NCBI GenBank assembly: GCA_022828425.1
Contig: CP094685.1
Location: forward strand, 1,116,001 to 1,180,000
Length of the DNA stretch: 64,000 nucleotides
Direction: 5' to 3'
Source: Candidatus Thiothrix sulfatifontis
Lineage (GTDB): Bacteria; Pseudomonadota; Gammaproteobacteria; Thiotrichales; Thiotrichaceae
In this document: piece after piece, positions 47,521-55,996 of the stretch
Layout of the letters: the number at the start of each line of letters is the position of its first letter
How positions within the stretch are numbered: the stretch's first letter is position 1
The notes under the pieces: generated by a model
Database searches by the model: none
What the model saw: the letters and a program-made list of their open reading frames with translations, nothing else
Told to the model about the DNA's origin: nothing
Translations under genes and position numbers: made by a program

Positions 47521-48908
47521 ACCACCGCCTCCGCCAAATACTTATCCAGCTCCCGAATCCCAATCCGATATTGCTTCACGTTGCGTGACTCCCAATACGC
47601 CGCTTCCAGCGGCTCTGGCGTTTCGCCAATGACATAACAGGGTTCTTGCGAATGGCGTTTTTCCAGTAAGGCACTTGCCAGCAAGCGGTCTTCCCACTCA
47701 CGCGGTCGATAGCCCACAAACAAAAAACCCCGATTGCGCAACTGCCGCGCTAGATAGCCCGGAATCATCTTGTCGGCATACCGTGCGAAGCTGAAAAAAT
47801 TGCTCTCGGAAAGCGTCAGCGCATCACGCTGCATATCATTTTGCCCATGATCGGCTGTTCCACACGTCCCGCGAATTTTGTAGATGATGGAATAGCCATT
47901 TTCCAGAAAGCGCCGCCGCGATAATGCTTCTTCTGGGTAGACTTCGGGCGGTTCACTATCATCCGAAAAGCTCACCAGCACATGCCCGATGTCGTATTCC
48001 TCGCTACGTCGCACGATGGAGGCAAATTCCACAAATCGCTTGCCTGCTTCACGCAAAGTACGCTCCAACAAGTTATCGTAAGCCGCCGAAATCAAGATCA
48101 AGGGCGACTGAACCTTTGCCAATGCCTGATACAACAACACTTGGCGCAGGTTATCGGGTAACTGGATGCGCAAGTTTTCTAATAAAGCTGATTGCCCAAA
48201 ATCCGGTCGCAACTGGTAATATTCGGCGATGGATGACAATGTTCCCTTGAATTTTTCATAGCCAATGTGGTGTGCCAATTGCTGTACCAGTTCAGTTTCT
48301 TGCTGCCCGTTATCTGCGTAAGTCGCCGCAATGCCAGAGCCAAGGAATAGCACCATTTCGCCACGTTGTACCCTGCCTGCCAAGCGCGAAATATCGACGT
48401 TTTGCACATGGGATGGTGTGGTTGGGCGTTCTTCCTCCCACCACAGCATAAAACCTTCTACATCTGGGGCATCGTTATGCAAGAAAAAATCGACTTGCTC
48501 CCACAGTGTGCTGTATTCGGCAGTATTGGCGGGCTGTTTGAGGGCATTACTGAGGTCTTTGAAAAGGGGACGTAGTGTTTTGATGCGAGACAAATGTTTG
48601 ATGAGTTCCGCCACTTGGGTGGTTTGAGCCAGTAATTGTTCCAACTCGGCAATTTCTTGTGCTGCCCCGGCTTGATTGGGTGTGTAAAACCGGATCTCAT
48701 GCCATACCGCAATGGCTTCCTGATACGCACCATTACGTTTGCGACGGTGGGCTTCTTGCTGCAATTGGTTGCTCAAGGCATGACGGATTTTGTTCATTGA
48801 CTGTTCTAGCCGCATTTGGTCTTCGACGCGCGTTTCAAGATCATGCTGTTGTTGCAGGCGGCTAAGTTGTTCCTGCAACGTTTGTTGGTGTTGTGAGTCA
48901 TCCGGCAT
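47517..48908 (-). CDS. SIR2-like protein with N-terminal coiled-coil tag, catalytic residues replaced
   Basis: 463 residues; first gene of the operon. The N-terminal 45 residues (LSRLQQQHDLETRVEDQMR) match the TIR C-terminus. A helical region follows to about 175, then a SIR2_2-type Rossmann domain with VLFLGSGIAATY near 190, which keeps the nucleotide-binding glycines. The usual T-T-N-Y-D becomes S-A-A-Y-D (Ala276 for the catalytic Asn) and the usual Y-K-x-H-G becomes Y-K-I-R-G (Arg346 for the catalytic His). The closing FLFVGYRPREWEDR strand is present. I infer an NAD(-like) ligand sensor or scaffold rather than an NADase. Confidence 0.82.
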   Translation of the reverse strand: MPDDSQHQQTLQEQLSRLQQQHDLETRVEDQMRLEQSMNKIRHALSNQLQQEAHRRKRNGAYQEAIAVWHEIRFYTPNQAGAAQEIAELEQLLAQTTQVAELIKHLSRIKTLRPLFKDLSNALKQPANTAEYSTLWEQVDFFLHNDAPDVEGFMLWWEEERPTTPSHVQNVDISRLAGRVQRGEMVLFLGSGIAATYADNGQQETELVQQLAHHIGYEKFKGTLSSIAEYYQLRPDFGQSALLENLRIQLPDNLRQVLLYQALAKVQSPLILISAAYDNLLERTLREAGKRFVEFASIVRRSEEYDIGHVLVSFSDDSEPPEVYPEEALSRRRFLENGYSIIYKIRGTCGTADHGQNDMQRDALTLSESNFFSFARYADKMIPGYLARQLRNRGFLFVGYRPREWEDRLLASALLEKRHSQEPCYVIGETPEPLEAAYWESRNVKQYRIGIRELDKYLAEAVV

Positions 48909-48980
48909 GGGGCAAGCCTTCGTGGGTCAGGGTATGCTAAGGTTATATTGCACCCTAATGACTTACAACAGGATTTAACC

Positions 48981-49097
48981 ATGATGCAAAAATACCTAGG
49001 ATTCGCTATCGTACTGGCCTTGCTGGCAGGTTGTGGCAACAAAGGCCCGTTGACCTTGCCGGATAAGGCGCAACCAAAACAGGAACAGGCGAAATAA
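48981..49097 (+). CDS. lptM: LPS-assembly small lipoprotein LptM (YifL)
   Basis: 38 residues, from ATG 48981 (48984 is also possible). A short signal with lipobox LLAGC is followed by GNKGPLTLP, the hallmark C-G-x-K-G-P-L-x-L-P of LptM/YifL. LptM helps LptD mature in the outer membrane. It ends 3 bases before lysA, the same arrangement as in many gammaproteobacteria. An upstream CAGGA is in position for ribosome binding. Confidence 0.92.
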   Translation: MMQKYLGFAIVLALLAGCGNKGPLTLPDKAQPKQEQAK

Positions 49098-49100
49098 ATC

Positions 49101-50351
49101 ATGGATCATTTTGAATACCGCAACGGGCAACTCCACGCCGAAAATGTCGCCGTCACTGACATTGCCCGCGCCCACGGCACGCCGTGCTACGTCTATTCCC
49201 GCGCCACGTTGGAACGCCATTGGCACGCCTTCAACGATGCCTTCGGCGCACAGCCACACCTCGTGTGCTACGCGGTCAAAGCGAATTCCAACCTCGCCAT
49301 CCTTAACCTGTTTGCCCGCTTAGGCTCAGGGTTCGACATCGTATCCGGCGGCGAATTGGAGCGGGTGTTACGCGCAGGCGGCGATCCCAGCAAAGTGGTG
49401 TTTTCCGGTCTTGGCAAAAAAGCCGCTGAAATCCGCAAGGCGCTAGAAGTCGGCATCCGCTGCTTCAATATCGAATCCGAAGCCGAACTCGATCGCATTA
49501 ACACGGTAGCGGGTGAAATGGGCAAAGTGGCCTCCATCTCGTTGCGCGTCAACCCTGATGTGGATGCACAAACCCACCCCTACATTTCCACCGGCTTGAA
49601 AGAAAACAAGTTCGGGATTGAGATCGGTCGCGCCGAAGCGGTGTATGTGAAAGCCGCCACCATGCCTCACCTGAAGGTGGTCGGCATCGACTGCCACATC
49701 GGTTCGCAATTGCTGACGCTCACGCCGTTCATGGATGCCCTGCAACGCTTGCTGGCTTTGGCAGAACGCTTGCAAGCGCAAGGCATTACTATTCACCACC
49801 TCGACATCGGCGGCGGTTTGGGCGTGCGTTATCAGGAAGGACAGGCAGCGCCTTCCCCCGCCGACTACATGGCGCAATTGTTCACCGACGAACGTTTGCG
49901 TCAGTACGAAATTTTCGTCGAGCCGGGCAGGGCGATTGCCGCGAATGCAGGCATTTTGGTCACAGAAGTCGAATTCCTCAAGCTGTCGGAATACAAAAAT
50001 TTCGCCATCGTGGATGCCGCAATGAACGACCTGATCCGCCCCGCTTTATACAGTGCTTGGCAGGAAATCATTCCGGTCGTGCCGCGCCCAGCGGGTGAAA
50101 CCACGACTTACGACGTGGTGGGGCCGGTGTGCGAGACGGGCGACTTTTTGGGTAAAGAGCGTGATTTGAACATTCAGCCGGGGGATTTGCTGGCAGTGCG
50201 TTCGGCGGGGGCTTATGGTTTTACGATGGCTTCCAACTACAATACGCGCCCGCGTGTGGCTGAAATTATGGTGGATGGTGACACGGTACACGTGGTGCGT
50301 ACCCGCGAAACTTTGGATGATTTGTTGCGTGGTGAACAGGTGTTGCCGTAA
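49101..50351 (+). CDS. lysA: Diaminopimelate decarboxylase
   Basis: 416 residues; PLP enzyme for the last step of lysine synthesis. CYAVKANSNLAIL carries the PLP lysine near residue 59. Further signatures are GSGFDIVSGGE, VFSGLGKK, GIDCHIGSQL, LDIGGGLG, EPGRAIAANAG and the C-terminal PVCETGDFLG and AGAYGF. A strong terminator follows. Usual neighbours dapF and xerC are absent downstream. Confidence 0.97.
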   Translation: MDHFEYRNGQLHAENVAVTDIARAHGTPCYVYSRATLERHWHAFNDAFGAQPHLVCYAVKANSNLAILNLFARLGSGFDIVSGGELERVLRAGGDPSKVVFSGLGKKAAEIRKALEVGIRCFNIESEAELDRINTVAGEMGKVASISLRVNPDVDAQTHPYISTGLKENKFGIEIGRAEAVYVKAATMPHLKVVGIDCHIGSQLLTLTPFMDALQRLLALAERLQAQGITIHHLDIGGGLGVRYQEGQAAPSPADYMAQLFTDERLRQYEIFVEPGRAIAANAGILVTEVEFLKLSEYKNFAIVDAAMNDLIRPALYSAWQEIIPVVPRPAGETTTYDVVGPVCETGDFLGKERDLNIQPGDLLAVRSAGAYGFTMASNYNTRPRVAEIMVDGDTVHVVRTRETLDDLLRGEQVLP

Positions 50352-50362
50352 CGGTTATATTT

Positions 50363-50399
50363 AAAAAAATCCGCCACTACCGTTTGGCGGATTTTTTTT
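50363..50399 (+). terminator. Rho-independent terminator after lysA
   Basis: AAAAAAATCCGCCA (50363-50376) pairs with TGGCGGATTTTTTTT (50385-50399), with an eight-base loop and a long T-run. Confidence 0.92.
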
Positions 50400-50509
50400 G
50401 CACTTCAGCTTTTTTACGCAGAAAAAAAACCGTTTGGCACGCAGGCTAGGCTATTCTTAAGGACGAAATAGCCGTGAGCCCCTTCAATTAACGTCAGACG
50501 GAGTAGTCT

Positions 50510-50857
50510 ATGCCAGCACCCAATAGCACCACCGAGCACCACGAAGTCGGTGTTGTATTGTCCAAGCGCGGTAAGGTGACGGCACGTAATAGCGGCAGCG
50601 GCGAGTCGCGCATTCTCAAGCGTGGCGACCCGGTGTTTGCGGATGACATGGTACACACGGTACGTGGCGCGAACGCACAACTCAAAATGCACGACCGCAA
50701 TATTGTGATGTTACGCGGGGGGTGTGCCTTCCGGGTCAGCCTTTACCAACAGCAAGCCTACGATCACGCTACCGGGCAGCGTTACGAATACATTGGCGGC
50801 GCATTGCGTGAAAGTCGCCGCGAAGCTAATCCTTTATTGGATTTGGGTATTTACTGA
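50510..50857 (+). CDS. Small FecR-like domain protein, unknown function
   Basis: 115 residues, no signal peptide. The stretch GKVTARNSGSGESRILKRGDPVFADDMVHTVRG resembles the FecR-like beta domain and the retention-module start of large repeat adhesins (G-x-V, L-x-x-G-D-x-V-x-x-x-D, I-x-T). The remaining 50 residues are basic and aromatic. An isolated short copy of such a domain is unusual. Its stop overlaps the convergent znuA stop by seven bases. Confidence 0.6.
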   Translation: MPAPNSTTEHHEVGVVLSKRGKVTARNSGSGESRILKRGDPVFADDMVHTVRGANAQLKMHDRNIVMLRGGCAFRVSLYQQQAYDHATGQRYEYIGGALRESRREANPLLDLGIY

Positions 50858-51780
50858 GCCACTTGTCCACCGAGGCATTGCTGAAAACTGTCTGCTGCGG
50901 CTTGCAGTAATTTCGGGTAGGTGTCTTTATCCAGCGGTAATTCCATTCCTAAGGGGTCGAGTTCGCCAATACGGATAGCGCTGCCTTCTACCAAAGTTTT
51001 CACCATGGCGGGTGAGAATTGTGGTTCTTGAAATAAGCAAACCGCCTGCTTTTCCTCAATAATCTTGCGAATATCCTGTACATGGCGTGCGCCCGGCAAG
51101 CGGGAAACATCCAGCGTCACCGCGCCCGCAAAATTCAAGCCGTAATGGGTATCAAAGTGTTGCCATGCATCGTGAAAACTCAGGTAAGGTTGCTGGCTTA
51201 ACGGGGCAAGTTGTTGGCGGATACGCGCATCGGTGGCTTCAATTTCGGCAATCAGTTGTTGCGCATTGGCAAGATATTCGGCTTGGTGGGCGCTATCGAC
51301 CGCACTCAAGGCGCGGGCAATTTCCCGACTCATGGAAATCGCATTCACCGGGTTTAACCATAAGTGCAAATCGGCACTGTGCGCCGCGTGTCCGGCGTGC
51401 TCATTGCTGTGTTGCTGGCGTGAGCCAAGGGCTTGAATACCTGGTGTGTCAGCAAGGGTAATCACTTCACGGGTGGGGATGGCGGTGGCTAAGGGTTTGT
51501 CGAGAAACGTTTCTAAGCCACTGCCGATGCGGAATACCACACGCGCCGTTTCTAAGGTACGCATGTCCGACGGTTTGAGGGCGTAATGGTGCGGGGATGC
51601 GCCATCGGGCAACAGTTGGCGGATGTCTAGCGGGCTGTTTTCGCCGCCAGCAATCGCATACACCAGCGCGTGAATCGGTTTGATGGTGCTGACAATCACG
51701 GGTTTGGTGGGCGTTTCCGATTGGCAGGACTGCAAAACGGGTAAGCATAACAGCAGGAAAATCGTTAGAATACGCAGCAT
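50851..51780 (-). CDS. znuA: Zinc ABC transporter, substrate-binding protein
   Basis: 309 residues from ATG 51780, which starts a lipoprotein-like signal (LLLCLPVLQSC, Cys19). The longer frame adds 32 residues reaching into znuC and was rejected. Zinc ligands: SPHHYALKPSD, a short His-rich loop (HSNEHAGHAAHSADLHLWLNP) and FHDAWQHF, with a C-terminal ELDPLG. Binds periplasmic zinc and delivers it to ZnuBC, encoded divergently 29 bases away, so the promoters overlap. A zinc-uptake regulator (Zur) site would be expected but no clear one was seen. Confidence 0.92.
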   Translation of the reverse strand: MLRILTIFLLLCLPVLQSCQSETPTKPVIVSTIKPIHALVYAIAGGENSPLDIRQLLPDGASPHHYALKPSDMRTLETARVVFRIGSGLETFLDKPLATAIPTREVITLADTPGIQALGSRQQHSNEHAGHAAHSADLHLWLNPVNAISMSREIARALSAVDSAHQAEYLANAQQLIAEIEATDARIRQQLAPLSQQPYLSFHDAWQHFDTHYGLNFAGAVTLDVSRLPGARHVQDIRKIIEEKQAVCLFQEPQFSPAMVKTLVEGSAIRIGELDPLGMELPLDKDTYPKLLQAAADSFQQCLGGQVAQ

Positions 51781-51809
51781 TTTTTCACTCTTTATAGACG
51801 TTGGCAGGT

Positions 51810-52592
51810 ATGTCCACCACAAAAACGGTATTGGCAAGGTTAGCACACATTGGTCTGAACTTCGGGCAACGCACAATCTTGCACGATGTGAGCCTCGAAG
51901 TGTACCCGGAAAGTGTGCTGACCTTGATTGGCCCCAATGGGGCGGGGAAATCCACGGTGTTGAAAATCTTATTGGGTTTGCAAGCGCCGGATCGCGGCAC
52001 GGTGTGGCGGATGCCGGGGTTGCGGGTAGGCTATGTGCCGCAAAAATTCCACCTTGATCGTTTGTTACCGCTGACGGTGGAGCGCTTCATTGGCTTGAAT
52101 TTGCCCCGGCATAATGCCGCTGCGGTGCGCGCGAGTGCTGTTGAAGTCGGTGTCGGGGATTTATTGCCACAAGCGGTGCAATCGCTTTCCGGTGGGGAAT
52201 TGCAACGGGTTTTGCTGGCGCGGGCATTGCTGAATAAACCGCAATTGCTGGTGCTGGATGAGCCGGGGCAGGGGGTCGATGTCACGGGGTTGAATGATTT
52301 GTACCAGCTTCTTAACCGTTTGAAAGCGGTACACGGTTACGGGGTACTGATGGTGTCGCACGATTTGCATTTGGTGATGGCGGCAACCGATCAGGTGTTG
52401 TGCTTGAATCGGCATATTTGCTGTTCGGGGCAGCCGGAAGCAGTGTCGCGCCACCCGGAATATTTGCGTCTGTTCGGCGATTTACGACCGGCGGGTTTGG
52501 CGGTTTATACCCACCACCATGACCATCAGCACGATATGCACGGGTGCATTGTGCCGTTGCCAGCCGACAAGCAGGAAACCAAACATGGATGA
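51810..52592 (+). CDS. znuC: Zinc ABC transporter, ATP-binding protein
   Basis: 260 residues from ATG 51810 (preceding TTG rejected). Walker A GPNGAGKST near residue 40, signature LSGGELQRVLLAR, Walker B LLVLDEPGQGVDVTG and the H-loop SHDLHLV. C-terminal His-rich tail HHHDHQHDMHGC, seen in other ZnuC proteins and probably zinc-sensing. Overlaps znuB by eight bases. Confidence 0.95.
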   Translation: MSTTKTVLARLAHIGLNFGQRTILHDVSLEVYPESVLTLIGPNGAGKSTVLKILLGLQAPDRGTVWRMPGLRVGYVPQKFHLDRLLPLTVERFIGLNLPRHNAAAVRASAVEVGVGDLLPQAVQSLSGGELQRVLLARALLNKPQLLVLDEPGQGVDVTGLNDLYQLLNRLKAVHGYGVLMVSHDLHLVMAATDQVLCLNRHICCSGQPEAVSRHPEYLRLFGDLRPAGLAVYTHHHDHQHDMHGCIVPLPADKQETKHG

Positions 52593-53373
52593 TTTTATTG
52601 CGCGAGCGCTGCTGGCGGGTTTGGCGGTGGTGTTGATGAGTGGCTTGTTGGGCGTATTCCTGTTGTGGCGGCGCATGGCGTATTTTGGGGATACCTTGTC
52701 GCATTCGGCGTTATTGGGCGTGGCGTTGGGCTTGATGACCGGCATGAGCTTGAATCTGTGGGTGATTGCGGTGTGTGTGGTCGTGGCGTTGCTGATGTTG
52801 TATGTGCAACATAATCCCGCACTGGGCAGTGATACCTTGCTGAGTATTATTGGGCACAGCGCTTTGGCGTTGGGAACGGTGGCGTTGACATTCCTGCCAA
52901 ATGTCAGGGTTGATCTGATGGCCTACCTGTTTGGTGATATTCTCGCAGTAACACACGCGGATATTGTATTGACCTGGAGCTTGGCATTGGTGGTGGTCGG
53001 GGTAATGGTGTGGATTTGGCGTCCGCTGTTATCGCTGAGTGTTCATGCGGAATTGGCGCAAGTGGAAGGCGTGAAGGTTGGGTGGATCAGTGCGGCTTAC
53101 ATGCTGTTGATTGCGTTAATGGTGGCGGTGGCGATGAAAGTCGTTGGCGTGTTGCTGTTGACGGCGTTGCTGATAATTCCGGCGGCAACGGCGCGGCGTT
53201 TTGCGCGTACCCCGGAACAAATGGCGGTGTTTGCGGTAATGGTTGGCGTGCTGGCATTGCTGGCAGGCGTGGGGCTTTCTTTGCAATTGGATACGCCGAC
53301 CGGCCCCAGCATTGTGGTGTCCGCGAGTATTTTGTTCTTATTGGTGCAACTCATGCCCCAACGTGGCGCGTAA
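52585..53373 (+). CDS. znuB: Zinc ABC transporter, permease
   Basis: 262 residues from ATG 52585. About eight hydrophobic helices. The ABC-3 family segment MAYFGDTLSHSALLGVALG near residue 32 and TALLIIPAATARRFART near the C-terminal third are typical ZnuB. Forms the inner-membrane channel with ZnuC. Start overlaps the znuC stop, so translation is probably coupled. Confidence 0.95.
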   Translation: MDDFIARALLAGLAVVLMSGLLGVFLLWRRMAYFGDTLSHSALLGVALGLMTGMSLNLWVIAVCVVVALLMLYVQHNPALGSDTLLSIIGHSALALGTVALTFLPNVRVDLMAYLFGDILAVTHADIVLTWSLALVVVGVMVWIWRPLLSLSVHAELAQVEGVKVGWISAAYMLLIALMVAVAMKVVGVLLLTALLIIPAATARRFARTPEQMAVFAVMVGVLALLAGVGLSLQLDTPTGPSIVVSASILFLLVQLMPQRGA

Positions 53374-53466
53374 CCAGGGCATTTCAGCAAGAAACTTATT
53401 GTGCATCGCAGCATAAGGTGTTACAAGGAGGTTGACTAGGGTTATCCCTAAGCCTTTCATTATTAA

Positions 53467-54000
<534 letters not shown>

Positions 54001-54054
54001 AAAAAGCCTGAGTATTGTTATTTTGATGGAAGTTAATGTTATCTTTTCAGGTAG

Positions 54055-54351
<297 letters not shown>

Positions 54352-54375
54352 ACCCATGCTGCTTTGCTGCTGATG

Positions 54376-54399
54376 AAACGCCCGCTCCAGCGGGCGTTT
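54376..54399. terminator. Bidirectional terminator after ferredoxin
   Basis: AAACGCCCGC (54376-54385), loop TCCA, GCGGGCGTTT (54390-54399), T-run on both strands. Sits between the convergent ferredoxin and di-heme cytochrome genes. Confidence 0.9.
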
Positions 54400-54409
54400 T
54401 AGCGTCTGG

Positions 54410-55588
54410 CTACAATACCTTAAGAAAAGCGAGCAGTTGTTGTGCTTCGGTATCGCTGAGTTGAATGAGGGGAAGGTCGTTGTCGTTTTGCGCGTTGGGT
54501 TGGGCGGCTTGCGTGTAGTAATCGACGACTTGCTCTAAGGTAGCGAAACGCCCGTCGTGAAAATAAGGTGCGGTTTTTGCGACATTGCGCAAGCCCGGTA
54601 CTTTAAATGCTCCGGTGACGGCGTGGCGGCTACGAGTCAGGAATTGCAGTTCGGTGCAGCTTTCTGGGGGCGCGTCGCTGTGTTTGCTTTGGCAATTGAA
54701 ACGATCGGTGCGCAGCGTGTCCAATATCGCTGCCTGTCCGCTGTCTTTGCCGAGAATACCCGTGCCGATATTTTGGAAAGTTTGGTTGCTTAGCAATGCA
54801 CCGGAATGGCAGAGGATGCATTGCGCTTTGCCGATAAACAGTTTGGCTCCGGCGCTTTCGTTTGGGGTGAGTGCGGCAGGTTGCTGGGCGAGTGTGTCGA
54901 GCTTATTGGGGGCCGGGCTTAGGCTGCTGACGTAGGCGGCGAGGAATTTGCCGGTGGCGGCAAATACTGCATCAATCTGTTCGCGCTGGGCTTGCGGAAT
55001 TTGTTTCCACGCTTGTAATTGCGCCAAATCGCCTTGGGGTGAGGCGGCGGTTGGTAGTTGTTGGAGCGCATCCGCTGTTGGAATGTTTTTCAGTAGGGCT
55101 TGGTATTGTTGTCGGTAGTGGGTGTCGGTAAGCAATAAGCGGACGACTTCGGTGCGGGTTAAACCGTGTTCGGCGGGGTTTTCCAAGGGTTCTAAGGCTT
55201 GCGACCATAGGCTGTCTTTGCGCCCATCCCAGAAAAACCAGTCTTGATGGGCAACGCCGAGCAATGAGGGGGTGTTGCGTGTGCCAGTGGCTAAAGCGAT
55301 GGCTACGGGTTTGCCGTCGCTAAAGACTTTATCCGGTCGGTGGCAGGTGGCGCAGGCGATATTCCCATGGCGGCTCAAGCGTCGATCGAAGAATAATTCC
55401 CGTCCCAGCGCTAGTGCTGGTGGGTGTTGCGCAAAGCGGTTGCTGGGGTCGATTGCCGGGGGTAAGTTTGCCAGCGATAGGGATTGCAGTGTGGCGAGTT
55501 GCGGCACTGTCCAGTTGTGATTGCTGCTGTGTGTGCCTTTCATGCCTAGCAGCGTTACTAACAGCAGTAAGTAGGTAAGGGTTTTCAT
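54410..55588 (-). CDS. Di-heme cytochrome c, CcpA/MauG family
   Basis: 392 residues from ATG 55588, which overlaps the upstream stop (ATGA). Signal peptide 1-22. Two c-type heme motifs, CATCH near residue 82 and CILCH near residue 260, with the family's LGRELFFDRRLS, GTRNTPSLLGVA, FWDGR, and FKVPGLRNVAKTAPYFHDGR segments. Members reduce peroxide (CcpA) or carry out long-range oxidation to mature protein cofactors (MauG, MbnH). Being the last gene of a copper-amine-oxidase-like operon favours a maturation or electron-acceptor role, by inference. Periplasmic. Confidence 0.9.
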   Translation of the reverse strand: MKTLTYLLLLVTLLGMKGTHSSNHNWTVPQLATLQSLSLANLPPAIDPSNRFAQHPPALALGRELFFDRRLSRHGNIACATCHRPDKVFSDGKPVAIALATGTRNTPSLLGVAHQDWFFWDGRKDSLWSQALEPLENPAEHGLTRTEVVRLLLTDTHYRQQYQALLKNIPTADALQQLPTAASPQGDLAQLQAWKQIPQAQREQIDAVFAATGKFLAAYVSSLSPAPNKLDTLAQQPAALTPNESAGAKLFIGKAQCILCHSGALLSNQTFQNIGTGILGKDSGQAAILDTLRTDRFNCQSKHSDAPPESCTELQFLTRSRHAVTGAFKVPGLRNVAKTAPYFHDGRFATLEQVVDYYTQAAQPNAQNDNDLPLIQLSDTEAQQLLAFLKVL

Positions 55589-55995
55589 AGCGTGAACCAA
55601 AAGACGATTTTGTCTTGTGCGGCGGGAGCACTATCCGAATGCAGCCAGAAACCCAGCACCCATTCGCCCGGCATACTGTATTTTAAACCGTCGATGCGGA
55701 ATTCACCGGGTTTGCCCGTGGGTATCGCTTGCGGGGCGGTGGGCAAGCCGTGTCCGTGGGAGGGCATTCCGCCATCCACGGCAATCACGAGATCGGTGGG
55801 CAGGGCTTGCGGGCTGTCGACTTCCAAGCGGCATTCCTGAAATGTGCCGACGCTGGGTGGCGCGGCACACGTCACGGTGGCTTGGTACAGCGCTTTACTA
55901 CTGGCTTGTTGAAGCTGCCAGGCAGTATGCGCCGTGCTGTTTTGGCAGCCTGCCACTAGCAGGCTGAGTGTTACGGTGAGTAGTTTTATTCGCAT
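55585..55995 (-). CDS. YtkA-like lipoprotein
   Basis: 136 residues from ATG 55995. Lipobox LLVAGC (Cys17). The C-terminal half has DGGMPSHGHGLPTAP, FRIDGLKYSMPGEWVLGFWL, the pattern of the YtkA/FixH-like beta-sandwich family, whose members often accompany cytochrome or copper proteins. It starts one base after the copper amine oxidase-like gene and overlaps the di-heme cytochrome start by four bases. A His/Met-rich patch could bind copper. Function inferred only from neighbours. Confidence 0.82.
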   Translation of the reverse strand: MRIKLLTVTLSLLVAGCQNSTAHTAWQLQQASSKALYQATVTCAAPPSVGTFQECRLEVDSPQALPTDLVIAVDGGMPSHGHGLPTAPQAIPTGKPGEFRIDGLKYSMPGEWVLGFWLHSDSAPAAQDKIVFWFTL

Positions 55996-55996
55996 A

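Noticed and set aside
47517..48908. Active SIR2 NADase effector
   Set aside because: The catalytic Asn and His positions read as Ala and Arg, so the gene is called SIR2-like without assuming NADase activity.
51781..51809. Zur operator between znuA and znuC
   Set aside because: The 29-base gap shows no convincing AT-rich palindrome of the Zur type, so no site is annotated.
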